DNA from: an uncultured Flavonifractor sp.
GTDB lineage: Bacteria; Bacillota; Clostridia; Oscillospirales; Oscillospiraceae
Assembly: GCA_947346365.1 (NCBI GenBank)
Contig: CANAAV010000003.1
Span: forward strand, 62,001-126,000
Direction: 5' to 3'
DNA length: 64,000 nt
Shown here: positions 1-7,366 of the stretch, one piece after another
Numbering within the stretch: the first letter of the stretch is position 1
Layout of the letters: each line of letters opens with the position of its first letter
The notes under the pieces: model-generated
Databases searched by the model: none
Told to the model about the DNA's origin: nothing
Seen by the model: only the letters and a program-made list of their open reading frames with translations
Made by a program: the position numbers and the translations under genes

Positions 1-203
1 TGAAATGCGATCCCCGTCTTGCGGAGGGCTTTCGGGAAAACTACCCGGATATTGTCCCCGGATTTTACTCCGATAAGCGCCATTGGAACAGCGTTTATCT
101 GGACGGAGAGGTGCCGGAGGAGCTTCTGCGTGAGTTATGCGATATGTCCTACCGCCTGGTGGTGGAAAAATTGCCTAAATATGTGCAGAAGCAGCTGCTG
201 TAA
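1..203 (+). CDS. MmcQ/YjbR family protein, C-terminal part (cut by window start)
   Basis: The first 203 bases read as one open frame (codons from base 3) ending in TAA at 201-203. The translation has pieces typical of the C-terminal half of MmcQ/YjbR proteins, small single-domain proteins with a CyaY-like fold: YPDIVPGFY, KRHWNSVYLDG, and a final SYRLVVEKLPK. Members are about 110-120 residues, so roughly half is missing. The biochemical role of the family is unsettled. The call rests on motif memory only. Confidence 0.7.
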   Translation, partial: KCDPRLAEGFRENYPDIVPGFYSDKRHWNSVYLDGEVPEELLRELCDMSYRLVVEKLPKYVQKQLL

Positions 204-270
204 GACTTGCGCTCTGGAAAAAATCTGCTATAATAAAAAAGTGAGTAAATCGTAGCGAGGAGTGAGCGTT

Positions 271-1026
271 ATGATCAGCGGCATTTCCGGTGCAGGTGCG
301 TATTACAGCGCTTACCGGCCTTATACCGCCAGCGCCGCCCGTTCTGTCCGGACGGAGCAGGCTGAAAACACCCAGAATGCACACAAAGCCGCCGGACTTT
401 GGACCAGCAGGCGGTCCGCCGGACCGGACGTGCCGGTGGAGCCGGTGCGTCCGGTGACGGCGGTAGATCCCCGGCAGACCCAGCCCCATGTCCTGTCTAT
501 CCGGGAGGGCGCGGACCCGGTAGAGATGGCTGTGCGTATGCGCATTGAGTATCTGCCGCAGGACGCGGGCCAGACGGCCGCCCAGGAAGGTGTGCTGCCG
601 GAGGCGATAGATCAGGCGGCCCTGGGTATCCAGGGGGGAGAGGCCGCCCCCGGCGCGGAAAGCGCCCAGCAGGCGGCGGAAGAGGGCAAGTGCGAGACCT
701 GCGAGGAGCGCAAATATCAGGATGGCTCCGACGATATGGGCGTATCCTACCAGACGCCCACCCGCATTGATCCGGATATGGCCGCTTCCGCGGTCCGCGG
801 CCATGAGATGGAGCATGTGGTCCGGGAGCAGGCCAAGGCGCAGCGGGAGGACCGTAAAGTAGTCAGCCAGAGCGTGACCCTCCATACGAACATCTGCCCC
901 GAGTGCGGCAAGTCGTATATTTCCGGCGGCACCACCCGTACCACCACCGCGTCGGCTTCTCCGTTCCAGCAGGCGCCCCGGCCGGAGGAGATGCCGGGCC
1001 GCGTGCCCTTCTCCGCCGTGGCGTGA
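271..1026 (+). CDS. SprA-related family protein with HExxH motif (putative metalloprotease)
   Basis: 251 residues. The N-terminal 130 residues are low complexity (Ala, Gln, Glu, Pro) with no signal peptide. The conserved part starts at a CETCEERKYQDGSDD stretch, followed by an HEMEH zinc-protease-type motif near residue 178 and a CPECGKSYISGG cysteine pair. This pattern fits the SprA-related family, common in Firmicutes and largely uncharacterised. ATG 271 is preferred over the GTG at 262 because AGGAG lies 8 bases before it. Protease activity is an inference from HExxH only. It stands alone, with a strong hairpin 35 bases after the stop. Confidence 0.75.
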   Translation: MISGISGAGAYYSAYRPYTASAARSVRTEQAENTQNAHKAAGLWTSRRSAGPDVPVEPVRPVTAVDPRQTQPHVLSIREGADPVEMAVRMRIEYLPQDAGQTAAQEGVLPEAIDQAALGIQGGEAAPGAESAQQAAEEGKCETCEERKYQDGSDDMGVSYQTPTRIDPDMAASAVRGHEMEHVVREQAKAQREDRKVVSQSVTLHTNICPECGKSYISGGTTRTTTASASPFQQAPRPEEMPGRVPFSAVA

Positions 1027-1061
1027 GAGCGGCGAAAAAATGAAACGAGCAAAGCTGAATC

Positions 1062-1100
1062 AGCAGCAGGCCCCGCCGGTTTCCGGCGGGGCCTGCTGCT
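1062..1100 (+). terminator. Perfect 18-bp hairpin downstream of the SprA-related gene
   Basis: Arms 1062-1079 and 1083-1100 are exactly complementary around a TTT loop, with AGCAGCAGG at the outer end and CCCCGCCGG inside. No T-run follows on the + strand, so it may stop transcription weakly or act as a stability hairpin. The shape resembles the terminator at 1315-1356: both have CAGCAG/CTGCTG ends and a CCCC(A/G)CC core. Confidence 0.6.
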
Positions 1101-1314
1101 TGCCGAAACAGTGCCGCGGAGTTTAGCGCCTGCAGGTGTGAATCCAATTGCCTCAAAAAAGCCTCGCAGAGTTCTCGCCCGCAGGCGGGAAAAAATTAAA
1201 ATCCGTTTTCTCCGGCGGCATGTGCGTCGGAGAAAACACTTCTCGGCCCGCAAGTGTGGGAACTGTCCGCCAACAGCGGACAGCGACTGCGCGGTCGGGC
1301 TGCATCCCCGCTGT
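1101..1314 (+). repeat. Palindrome-rich dispersed repeat, copy A
   Basis: A 214-bp stretch with no credible gene between two similar hairpins. It contains a GCAGAGTTC boundary motif (about 1157-1165), a long hairpin at 1206-1237 (TTTTCTCCGGCG against CGTCGGAGAAAA) and a further hairpin at 1263-1283 (CTGTCCGC/GCGGACAG). The block 1206-1241 matches the reverse complement of 28149-28185 with two mismatches in 36 bases, and the flanking GCAGAGTTC and AAAAAGCC motifs also match. It is therefore a dispersed element and not unique leader DNA. Small ORFs inside it are judged spurious. Confidence 0.75.
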
Positions 1315-1356
1315 CAGCAGTCCCCACCGAAAATCGGTGGGGACTGCTGTTTTTTA
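1315..1356 (+). terminator. Strong rho-independent terminator before the eut operon
   Basis: Arms 1315-1330 and 1334-1349 are perfectly complementary (16 bp, AAA loop) and are followed by seven T at 1350-1356. It lies about 90 bases upstream of eutG. It could end read-through from upstream or act as a leader attenuator for the eut operon, since no other gene separates it from eutG. Confidence 0.85.
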
Positions 1357-1447
1357 AAAGGTGGGTGGACATAGAAACTGTCCGCTGGAAGTCCGCATAA
1401 TAATTACGCTGCCTGCCATACTAATCCCATCAAGGAAGAAACAGGGG

Positions 1448-2545
1448 ATGGCTATGGAACGATTTCAGATCAAGCCCGCCGTCTATTTTGGCACCGGCGC
1501 CCTTGCCGCGCTGGAGGAGCTAGAGGGAAAGCGGGTTCTTATCGTCACCGACGCATTTTTATCGGGCTGCGGCCTGCTGGACCGGGTACGCGCTCATCTG
1601 CCGGGGTGTGCGGTGGAGGTTTTTGATCAGGTTACGCCTGACCCGTCGCTAACCCTGGTAGCGCAAGGGGCCAGGGTGCTGGCCGGCTTCTGCCCTGAGG
1701 CCCTGGTAGCCTTTGGTGGCGGGTCCCCCATGGACTGCGCCAAAGCAATGGTGGAGTTTGGAAAGAGCCTGTGGCCGGGCCCCCGGCCCCGGTTTTACGC
1801 GGTGCCTACCACCGCGGGCACCGGCTCGGAGGCAACTGCTTTCGCAGTGCTGACCGATACCCAAGGCGGAGTGAAATACCCTTTGGTGGACGACGCGCTT
1901 TTGCCGGACGCGGCCGTTTTAGACGCGTCGCTTTTGGCGGGGGTGCCGCCGGCGGTGACGGCGGACACGGGAATGGACGTACTCACCCACGCCTTGGAGG
2001 CCTATGTGGCGGCGGGAGCTTCTCCGTTTTCCGACGCTTTGGCGGAAAAAGCGGCGGTTTTGGCTTACGGCAATCTCAAGGACGCCTTTGCCTCCGAAGG
2101 GGAAAGCCGGGCGAAAGAGCAGATGCTTCTGGCCTCCTGTCTGGCGGGCATGGCGTTTAATTCCGCTGGGCTGGGCGTCAGCCATGCGCTGGCTCACGCG
2201 CTGGGCGGCCGCTTTCACGTGCCCCACGGGCGGTTGAACGCCCTGTTGCTGCCCCATGTTATCCGGTTTAACGCCGCTTCCCCTGCCGCCGGGATAAAGT
2301 ACGGCCATCTGGCTAAGCTGTGCGGCCTGGCAGGGAACGCCCGGGCCCTAGCGGCGGCGGTGAGCCGCCTGCGGCAGGCACTGGGCCTGCCGGAGCGGCT
2401 GTGCGCCTGCGGTGTGGAGGAGGGCGCGTTTGCCCAGGCCATAGACGCAGTTGCGGAAGCGGCGCTACAGGACCGCTGCGCCCCCTCCAATCCACGGGCT
2501 GCTGCTGTGGCGGATTTGAGGGCGATTTTAAAAGAAGTGGGATAG
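1448..2545 (+). CDS. eutG: Iron-dependent alcohol dehydrogenase, EutG-like
   Basis: 365 residues; first gene of the ethanolamine operon. It would reduce acetaldehyde to ethanol with NADH and so recycle cofactor in the microcompartment. Family marks of group III Fe-dependent alcohol dehydrogenases are visible: the nucleotide-binding GGGSPMDCAK, the PTTAGTGSEAT loop, DTGMDVLTHALEAY (metal Asp and nearby His) and the late HALAHALGG and HVPHGRLNA segments carrying the other metal His residues. The start is uncertain between ATG 1448 and ATG 1454; AGGGG lies just upstream of both. The stop is 5 bases before the duplicated eutA head. Confidence 0.85.
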   Translation: MAMERFQIKPAVYFGTGALAALEELEGKRVLIVTDAFLSGCGLLDRVRAHLPGCAVEVFDQVTPDPSLTLVAQGARVLAGFCPEALVAFGGGSPMDCAKAMVEFGKSLWPGPRPRFYAVPTTAGTGSEATAFAVLTDTQGGVKYPLVDDALLPDAAVLDASLLAGVPPAVTADTGMDVLTHALEAYVAAGASPFSDALAEKAAVLAYGNLKDAFASEGESRAKEQMLLASCLAGMAFNSAGLGVSHALAHALGGRFHVPHGRLNALLLPHVIRFNAASPAAGIKYGHLAKLCGLAGNARALAAAVSRLRQALGLPERLCACGVEEGAFAQAIDAVAEAALQDRCAPSNPRAAAVADLRAILKEVG

Positions 2546-2550
2546 GTGGG

Positions 2551-2596
2551 GGAATGAGAGAGCAGCTTTTATCGGTAGGCATTGATATCGGCACCT
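2551..2596 (+). repeat. Direct repeat, first copy: duplicated head of eutA
   Basis: These 46 bases (GGA, ATG and the first 14 codons of eutA) recur exactly at 2748-2793, an offset of 197 bp. This copy keeps the original spacing to eutG and its purine-rich AGGTGGGGGA, but the reading frame then runs into the inserted palindromic DNA and not into the rest of eutA. Confidence 0.95.
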
Positions 2597-2754
2597 TTTC
2601 CCAAACAGGCACAGCCTGTTTGGGGCGCCCGGATCGCGTTGACTTCCTCGGCGGAAATAAATTCCGCCTGCGGGAAATCTCCGCTGTGCTCCGATTTTAC
2701 GCGCTTGTGCGCGCCCCACAGTGTGGGGCCCCGGAGGTGGAGGCGCCGGAATGA
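2554..2754 (+). pseudogene. Truncated eutA head fused to insert; short ORF coupled to eutA by ATGA
   Basis: ATG 2554 starts a 66-codon frame. Its first 14 residues are identical to the EutA N-terminus (MREQLLSVGIDIGT); the rest is translated insert. Its TGA (2752-2754) overlaps the ATG of full-length eutA (2751-2753) as ATGA, so ribosomes that start at the old site may be handed on to the new one. It is not expected to make a functional protein; a translational-coupling role is an inference. Confidence 0.7.
2597..2747. mobile_element. 151-bp palindrome-string insert between the two eutA heads
   Basis: The insert holds four clear hairpins in series: 2601-2623 (9-bp arms CCAAACAGG/CCTGTTTGG around CACAG), 2650-2668 (GGCGGAA/TTCCGCC), 2701-2712 (GCGC/GCGC) and 2714-2730 (GCCCCAC/GTGGGGC). 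It is bracketed by the 46-bp direct repeat described at 2551 and 2748. No transposase is encoded, so it would be non-autonomous if mobile. Confidence 0.7.
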
Positions 2755-2793
2755 GAGAGCAGCTTTTATCGGTAGGCATTGATATCGGCACCT
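2748..2793 (+). repeat. Direct repeat, second copy (head of intact eutA)
   Basis: Exact 46-bp copy of 2551-2596. This copy continues into the full eutA gene; GGAGGTGGAG at the end of the insert serves as its ribosome binding site. Confidence 0.95.
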
Positions 2794-4190
2794 CCACCAC
2801 GCAGCTGGTCATCTCCCGGCTGACGCTGGAAAACCGGGCCAACCCCTTTTCCGTACCAAGGGTGGACATCTCTGAGCGGGAGGTTCTCTACCGCAGTGAA
2901 ATTCACTTTACACCCTTGAAGTCGGACGTACGCATTGACGGCCCCGGTGTGCGGGCCATTGTGGCGGAGGAGTACCAAAAATCCGGCTTCCGTCCCCAAG
3001 AGGTGGCCACCGGCGCGGTTATCATCACTGGAGAGACCGCCCGGAAGGAGAACGCCCAGGAGGTGCTCTCTGCCCTGGCGGAATTTGCCGGCGACTTTGT
3101 GGTTGCCACCGCCGGGCCGGATTTGGAGAGCATCCTGGCCGCCCGGGGGGCTGGGGCGGACGTTTATTCCAGGGAACACCATGTCCAGGTGCTTAACTTC
3201 GACATTGGCGGGGGCACATCCAATCTGGCCCTGTACTCCCACGGGGAGCTGGTGCGCACAGGCTGTCTGGATGTAGGCGGCCGGCTGGTCAAACTGGACG
3301 CGGAAGGACGGGTCAGCTATCTCTCCCCGGTGATAAAGCGCCTGATCATGGAGGGGCGCTGCCCCGCGCTGGAGGTGGGGCGGCAGGCGCAGGAGCAGGC
3401 GCTGGAGGCCCTGGCGGCATATCTGACCCGCGCGCTGGAACAGGCGGCAGGGCTGGCCCCAGGACGGGAGGAGATGGAATCCCTGCTGACGCAGGGGACG
3501 GGATGGGAGCCCCCGGAGGCTGCGCCGGTCTGTTCTTTTTCCGGCGGCGTGGCGGACTGCATCTACATGCCGCCGGAGGACCGTCTGGCCTTTGGAGATT
3601 TGGGGGTTATGCTGGGCGGGGCGATCCGGCGTTCGCCGTGGTTCCAAAAGGGCGTCACGCGCCCAGGAGCAGAGACCATCCGGGCCACGGTGGTGGGTGC
3701 GGGCAGCCATGCCACAGAACTGTCCGGCTCCACGATCTTTTACCGGGATATCCAGTTTCCGCTGAAGAATCTCCCCATACTCAAACTTACGGCCCAGGAG
3801 GAGACCTTGGACGGGGCCGCGCTGGCAGAGGCCGTGAGGAAAAAGCTGGGCTGGTTTGATGGGGCGGGCGCGCTGAGTCCCGTGGCGCTGGGCCTGCGGG
3901 GGGAGCGCGCCCCCAGCTACGCCCGCATTCAGGCTGTGGCGAAAGGGATTGCACAGGGACTTGAGGCCCTGTGCCGGGCGGGCTGTCCGGCGGTGGTGGC
4001 GGTAGAGGCCGACATGGCGAAGGCTTTGGGACAGGCCATGGCCCCCCTGGTGCCGGGGCCTCTTTTGTGCCTGGACGGCGTGGGGGTGGACAACGGGGAT
4101 TATATCGACGTGGGCGAGCCGGCGGCAGAGGGCCGGGTGCTGCCGGTGATTGTCAAGACGCTGGTTTTTCATACTACGCAAGGGAGCTGA
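2751..4190 (+). CDS. eutA: Ethanolamine ammonia-lyase reactivating factor EutA
   Basis: 479 residues. EutA is an ATP-dependent chaperone that exchanges inactivated B12 on ethanolamine ammonia-lyase. The N-terminus has the phosphate-1 signature of the actin/Hsp70 ATPase fold (GIDIGTSTTQLV, residues 8-19), and a second one lies mid-protein (NFDIGGGTSNLALY), as expected for the family. Length is usual. ATG 2751 is used because it restarts exactly at the duplicated head; a GTG at 2721 would add ten residues of insert. It is followed after 5 bases by eutB. The 5' end carries the duplication and insertion described separately. Confidence 0.93.
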   Translation: MREQLLSVGIDIGTSTTQLVISRLTLENRANPFSVPRVDISEREVLYRSEIHFTPLKSDVRIDGPGVRAIVAEEYQKSGFRPQEVATGAVIITGETARKENAQEVLSALAEFAGDFVVATAGPDLESILAARGAGADVYSREHHVQVLNFDIGGGTSNLALYSHGELVRTGCLDVGGRLVKLDAEGRVSYLSPVIKRLIMEGRCPALEVGRQAQEQALEALAAYLTRALEQAAGLAPGREEMESLLTQGTGWEPPEAAPVCSFSGGVADCIYMPPEDRLAFGDLGVMLGGAIRRSPWFQKGVTRPGAETIRATVVGAGSHATELSGSTIFYRDIQFPLKNLPILKLTAQEETLDGAALAEAVRKKLGWFDGAGALSPVALGLRGERAPSYARIQAVAKGIAQGLEALCRAGCPAVVAVEADMAKALGQAMAPLVPGPLLCLDGVGVDNGDYIDVGEPAAEGRVLPVIVKTLVFHTTQGS

Positions 4191-4195
4191 AAAAT

Positions 4196-5560
4196 TTGAT
4201 TCTGAAAACCAAGCTGCTGGGTCATGTATACGAATTCAAATCCGTAAAAGAGGCGCTGGCGAAGGCAAACGAGGAGAAATCCGGGGACCGTTTGGCGGGA
4301 ATCGCCGCCGAAAACGCCGAGGAGCGGGTAGCGGCCAAGGTGGTGGTGGCGGCGCTGACTTTGGGGGATTTACGCAACAGCCCCGCCGTGCCCTATGAGG
4401 AGGACGAGGTCACCCGGATCATCCAGGATGGCGTAAATGAAAAGATCTATGACTCCATCCGGAACTGGACTGTGGCGGAGCTGCGGGAGTGGCTGCTGGA
4501 CGAAAACACCACGGGGGCGGATATCCGGCGGGTGAGCCGGGGGCTGACGGCGGAAATGATCGCGGCGGCGGCCAAGCTGATGAGCAATATGGACCTGATC
4601 TACGCTGCGAAAAAAATGGTGGTCACCGCCCATTGCAACACCACCATCGGCCTGCCGGGTACGCTGTCCTGCCGCTTGCAGCCCAACCACCCCACCGACG
4701 ACCCAGACGGCATTATGGCCTCGCTGCTGGAAGGGCTCACCTACGGCGCGGGGGACGCGGTGCTGGGGCTCAATCCCGTGGACGACAGCGTAGAGAGCGT
4801 CCGCCGGGTGCTGGACCGCTTCCACGAAATCCGCCAACGCTGGGAGATTCCCACCCAGATCTGCGTGCTGGCCCACGTGACCACTCAGATGGAGGCCGTG
4901 CGCCAGGGGGCCCCCTGCGACTTGATTTTTCAGTCTATCGCCGGCTCGCAGAAGGGCAACGAGGCCTTCGGGTTGGACGGCAAGCTCATTGAGGAGGCCC
5001 GGCAGCTGGCTCTGCGGGAGGGGAACGCCGCCGGCCCCAACGTCATGTATTTTGAGACGGGCCAGGGCTCCGAGCTGTCCTCCGAGGCCCACCACGGGGC
5101 CGACCAGGTGGTGATGGAGGCCCGGTGCTACGGATTTGCCAAGCGCTTTGAGCCCTTCCTGGTGAACACGGTGGTGGGATTTATCGGGCCGGAGTATTTA
5201 TACAATTCCAAGCAGGTGATCCGGGCGGGGCTGGAGGACCACTTTATGGGCAAGCTCACGGGCATCCCTATGGGGTGCGACGCCTGCTACACCAACCACA
5301 TGAAGGCTGACCAGAATGACATTGAGGATCTGGCCGTCCTGCTGACCACCGCCGGGTGCAATTACTTTATGGGTATCCCCCATGGGGACGACGTGATGCT
5401 CAACTATCAAACAACCGGCTTTCACGAAACGGCGGCCCTGCGGGAGATGTTCGGCCTGACCGCCATTGAGCCCTTCCAGCGCTGGCTGGAAAAGATGGGC
5501 TTTGTGGAAAACAACAGGCTCACCGCTCTGGCGGGCGACGGGTCCATTCTGCTGGCATAA
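4196..5560 (+). CDS. eutB: Ethanolamine ammonia-lyase large (heavy) subunit
   Basis: 454 residues, normal for EutB. With EutC it converts ethanolamine to acetaldehyde and ammonia using adenosylcobalamin. Highly conserved stretches include AHCNTTIGLPGTLSCRLQPN, LLEGLTYGAGDAVLGLNP, YFETGQGSELSSEAHHG and MGCDACYTNHMKADQND. The start is taken as TTG 4196, which gives the standard N-terminus (ILKTKLLGHVYEF) and sits 9 bases after AAGGGAG inside the end of eutA. A longer open frame upstream overlaps eutA and is not used. Confidence 0.96.
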   Translation: MILKTKLLGHVYEFKSVKEALAKANEEKSGDRLAGIAAENAEERVAAKVVVAALTLGDLRNSPAVPYEEDEVTRIIQDGVNEKIYDSIRNWTVAELREWLLDENTTGADIRRVSRGLTAEMIAAAAKLMSNMDLIYAAKKMVVTAHCNTTIGLPGTLSCRLQPNHPTDDPDGIMASLLEGLTYGAGDAVLGLNPVDDSVESVRRVLDRFHEIRQRWEIPTQICVLAHVTTQMEAVRQGAPCDLIFQSIAGSQKGNEAFGLDGKLIEEARQLALREGNAAGPNVMYFETGQGSELSSEAHHGADQVVMEARCYGFAKRFEPFLVNTVVGFIGPEYLYNSKQVIRAGLEDHFMGKLTGIPMGCDACYTNHMKADQNDIEDLAVLLTTAGCNYFMGIPHGDDVMLNYQTTGFHETAALREMFGLTAIEPFQRWLEKMGFVENNRLTALAGDGSILLA

Positions 5561-5572
5561 GGGGGTAGTGAA

Positions 5573-6460
5573 ATGAACGAGCAAGAGCTGAGAGCCCTAG
5601 TAGAGCGCATGATTGTGGAGCTGGCGGGTCAGGCCCCCACGCCCCAGGTGAAGGGGGCGGACTACCATCCCATGGAGCCGGAGGGCGCCGCCGGCGGCAG
5701 CGGCTGCCTGGAGGATATCGCCCAGGTAGATCTGCGGCAGCAATACCTGGTGAAGGAGCCCCGCAATGCCTCCGCTTTTCTGGACCTGAAACGCAGAACG
5801 CCCGCCCGCCTGGGCGTGGGCCGGGCCGGGGCACGGTATAGGACCGCCACCATGCTGCGGATGCGCTGCGACCACGCGGCAGCGCAGGATTCGGTGTTTT
5901 CCCATGTGGCGGAAGAATTTGTCCAGAAAAACGGCTGGACCTTTTCCCAAACCCTATGTAAGGAAAAGGACGAGTATCTTACCCGTCCGGACAGGGGACG
6001 GCGCTTTGACGAGCAGAACCAGGCGGTCATTCAAAAGACCTTTGGACAGGGACCGAAAGTAGCCTTGGTGGTGGGAGACGGCCTGTCCTCCGCCGCCATT
6101 GAGGCCAACGCGCCGGACTGTATGCAGGCCATCCGCAGCGGACTGGAGAGCTACGGCATCCAGCCGGGACCGGTGCTCTTTGTGAAATACTGCCGGGTGG
6201 GGGCAGGGGATCACATCGGCGATCTGACTGGGGCGGAGGTGGTATGTATGCTGGTGGGGGAACGGCCCGGTCTGGTGACCGCGGAGTCCATGTCGGCCTA
6301 TGTGACGTATAAGCCTTATACGGGCATCCCGGAGTCCAAACGTACAGTGGTGTCCAACATCCACCGGCAGGGCACCTCCGCCGTAGAGGCGGGGGCGCAT
6401 ATCGCGGAACTGATTAAAACCATGCTGGAGAGGAAGGCGAGCGGCATTGACCTGCGGTAG
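5573..6460 (+). CDS. eutC: Ethanolamine ammonia-lyase small (light) subunit
   Basis: 295 residues, partner of EutB. The N-terminal 19 residues (MNEQELRALVERMIVELAG) form an amphipathic helix joined by a Gly/Ala/Pro linker, the pattern of a microcompartment encapsulation peptide; EutQ in the same operon starts almost identically. The core shows RVGAGDHIGDLTGAEVV and LVGERPGLVTAESMSAY, typical of EutC. The last 24 codons (through TAG 6460) are repeated downstream at 6627-6698. Confidence 0.95.
   Translation: MNEQELRALVERMIVELAGQAPTPQVKGADYHPMEPEGAAGGSGCLEDIAQVDLRQQYLVKEPRNASAFLDLKRRTPARLGVGRAGARYRTATMLRMRCDHAAAQDSVFSHVAEEFVQKNGWTFSQTLCKEKDEYLTRPDRGRRFDEQNQAVIQKTFGQGPKVALVVGDGLSSAAIEANAPDCMQAIRSGLESYGIQPGPVLFVKYCRVGAGDHIGDLTGAEVVCMLVGERPGLVTAESMSAYVTYKPYTGIPESKRTVVSNIHRQGTSAVEAGAHIAELIKTMLERKASGIDLR
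6389..6460 (+). repeat. Direct repeat, first copy: tail of intact eutC
   Basis: 72 bases at the end of eutC that recur at 6627-6698 (offset 238) with only a handful of differences. The encoded tails differ at two residues (AHIAEL against AYIAQL) and then read LIKTMLERKASGIDLR in both; the stops are TAG and TGA. Confidence 0.93.
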
Positions 6461-6626
6461 GATGGAACGCCCCCGCCTCTGGAGGAGCCCGCGAAGCGGG
6501 GCGCGCGCAAGCGCGTACAAGAGGTTTGACCCACAGGGTCAAACCCTTGATGCCGGGCGGATTCACTCCGCCCAGGCAGATAAAAGGCGGAGAGGGGCCC
6601 CCGCGCGGCCTGCCGCGGGGGGAAGC
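6461..6626. mobile_element. 166-bp palindrome-string insert between two eutC tails
   Basis: Contains hairpins at about 6488-6500 (CCCGC/GCGGG), 6501-6514 (GCGC-rich), 6523-6545 (GGTTTGACC/GGTCAAACC around a CACAG-containing loop), 6554-6572 (GGGCGGA/TCCGCCC) and 6599-6622 (CCCCCGCG/CGCGGGGG). The 6523 hairpin has the same 9-bp arms plus CACAG layout as the hairpin at 2601 in the eutA insert, and a GGCGGA-type hairpin also appears in both. No transposase is encoded. Confidence 0.7.
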
Positions 6627-6698
6627 GCGGGGGCGTATATCGCGCAGCTGATTAAAACCATGCTGGAGAGGAAGGCGAGCGGCATTGACCTGCGCTGA
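6627..6698 (+). pseudogene. Duplicated eutC tail fragment
   Basis: Second copy of the eutC 3' end. It is open to the left through the insert from ATG 6462, giving a 78-residue frame that ends in the EutC tail and TGA 6698. The distance from this stop to eutL (15 bases, including GAGAGGAGGAAAGAC) looks like the original eutC-eutL junction, so the copy next to eutL probably keeps the ancestral intergenic spacing. Not expected to be functional by itself. Confidence 0.75.
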
Positions 6699-6713
6699 GA
6701 GAGGAGGAAAGAC

Positions 6714-7364
6714 ATGACTGGAGATTTACTGCCCGCCAATGTGCTGGCGACCCACACCATCGCCAATGTCAGCGATACTTTGGCCCAAAAGCTGGGACTG
6801 CCCCGGGAATACCGCTCCATTGGCATCATTACCGCCGACAGCGACGATGTGACCTACTGCGCGCTGGACGAGGCTACCAAGGCCGCCACGGTGGAGGTGG
6901 TCTATGGCAGGTCCCTCTATGCCGGGGCGGCTAACGCCAGCACGAAGCTGGCCGGCGAGGTAATCGGCATTTTAGCAGGACCGGATCCGGCGGAGGTGGA
7001 ATCCGGCCTGCGCGCCTGCGTGGAGTTTATGGCACAGGTGGGCTTCCGCTCGGCCAATGAGGATGATTCCATCGTCTATTTTGCCCATACGGTCTCCCGG
7101 ACGGGGCGTTATCTGTCTAAGACCGCCGGCGTGCGGGAGGGAGAGGCACTGGCCTATTTGATTGCCCCGCCTCTGGAGGCGGTGGTGGGCTTGGACGAGG
7201 CCATGAAGGCCGCCGATGTGGAGCTGACGGCCCTATTCGAGCCGCCCAGCGAGACCAATTTTGGCGGCGGCTTGCTGACGGGCACTCAGTCGGCCTGCTA
7301 TGCGGCGGCGGCGGCTTTTGCGCAGGCCGTGCAGGATGCGGCCCGGCGGCCCAGGGAGGTATAA
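6714..7364 (+). CDS. eutL: Microcompartment shell protein EutL (tandem BMC domains)
   Basis: 216 residues, typical for EutL, a trimeric shell protein with two circularly permuted BMC domains and a gated central pore. Recognisable pieces: SIGIITADSDDVTYCALDEATKAA in the first domain and SRTGRYLSKTAGV followed by EALAYLIAPPLEAV in the second. AGGAGG precedes the ATG by 6-7 bases. The stop is followed after 2 bases by the aldehyde dehydrogenase. Confidence 0.95.
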   Translation: MTGDLLPANVLATHTIANVSDTLAQKLGLPREYRSIGIITADSDDVTYCALDEATKAATVEVVYGRSLYAGAANASTKLAGEVIGILAGPDPAEVESGLRACVEFMAQVGFRSANEDDSIVYFAHTVSRTGRYLSKTAGVREGEALAYLIAPPLEAVVGLDEAMKAADVELTALFEPPSETNFGGGLLTGTQSACYAAAAAFAQAVQDAARRPREV

Positions 7365-7366
7365 GA

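Noticed and set aside
1200..1356. Considered as EutV (ANTAR) antitermination hairpins
   Set aside because: The hairpins do not show the paired hexaloops with A1 and G4 expected for ANTAR targets, and the main hairpin is part of a dispersed repeat found elsewhere.
1111..1374. Small + strand ORFs between the SprA-related gene and eutG
   Set aside because: They lie in the palindromic repeat, run through a terminator and encode Arg-rich sequence without a ribosome site.
2597..2747. Insert considered as a classical insertion sequence remnant
   Set aside because: No terminal inverted repeats pairing its two ends, no transposase fragment, and the flanking direct repeat is far too long for known IS target duplications.
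2766..4181. 471-residue minus-strand frame
   Set aside because: Antisense of eutA; the + strand product is clearly recognised.
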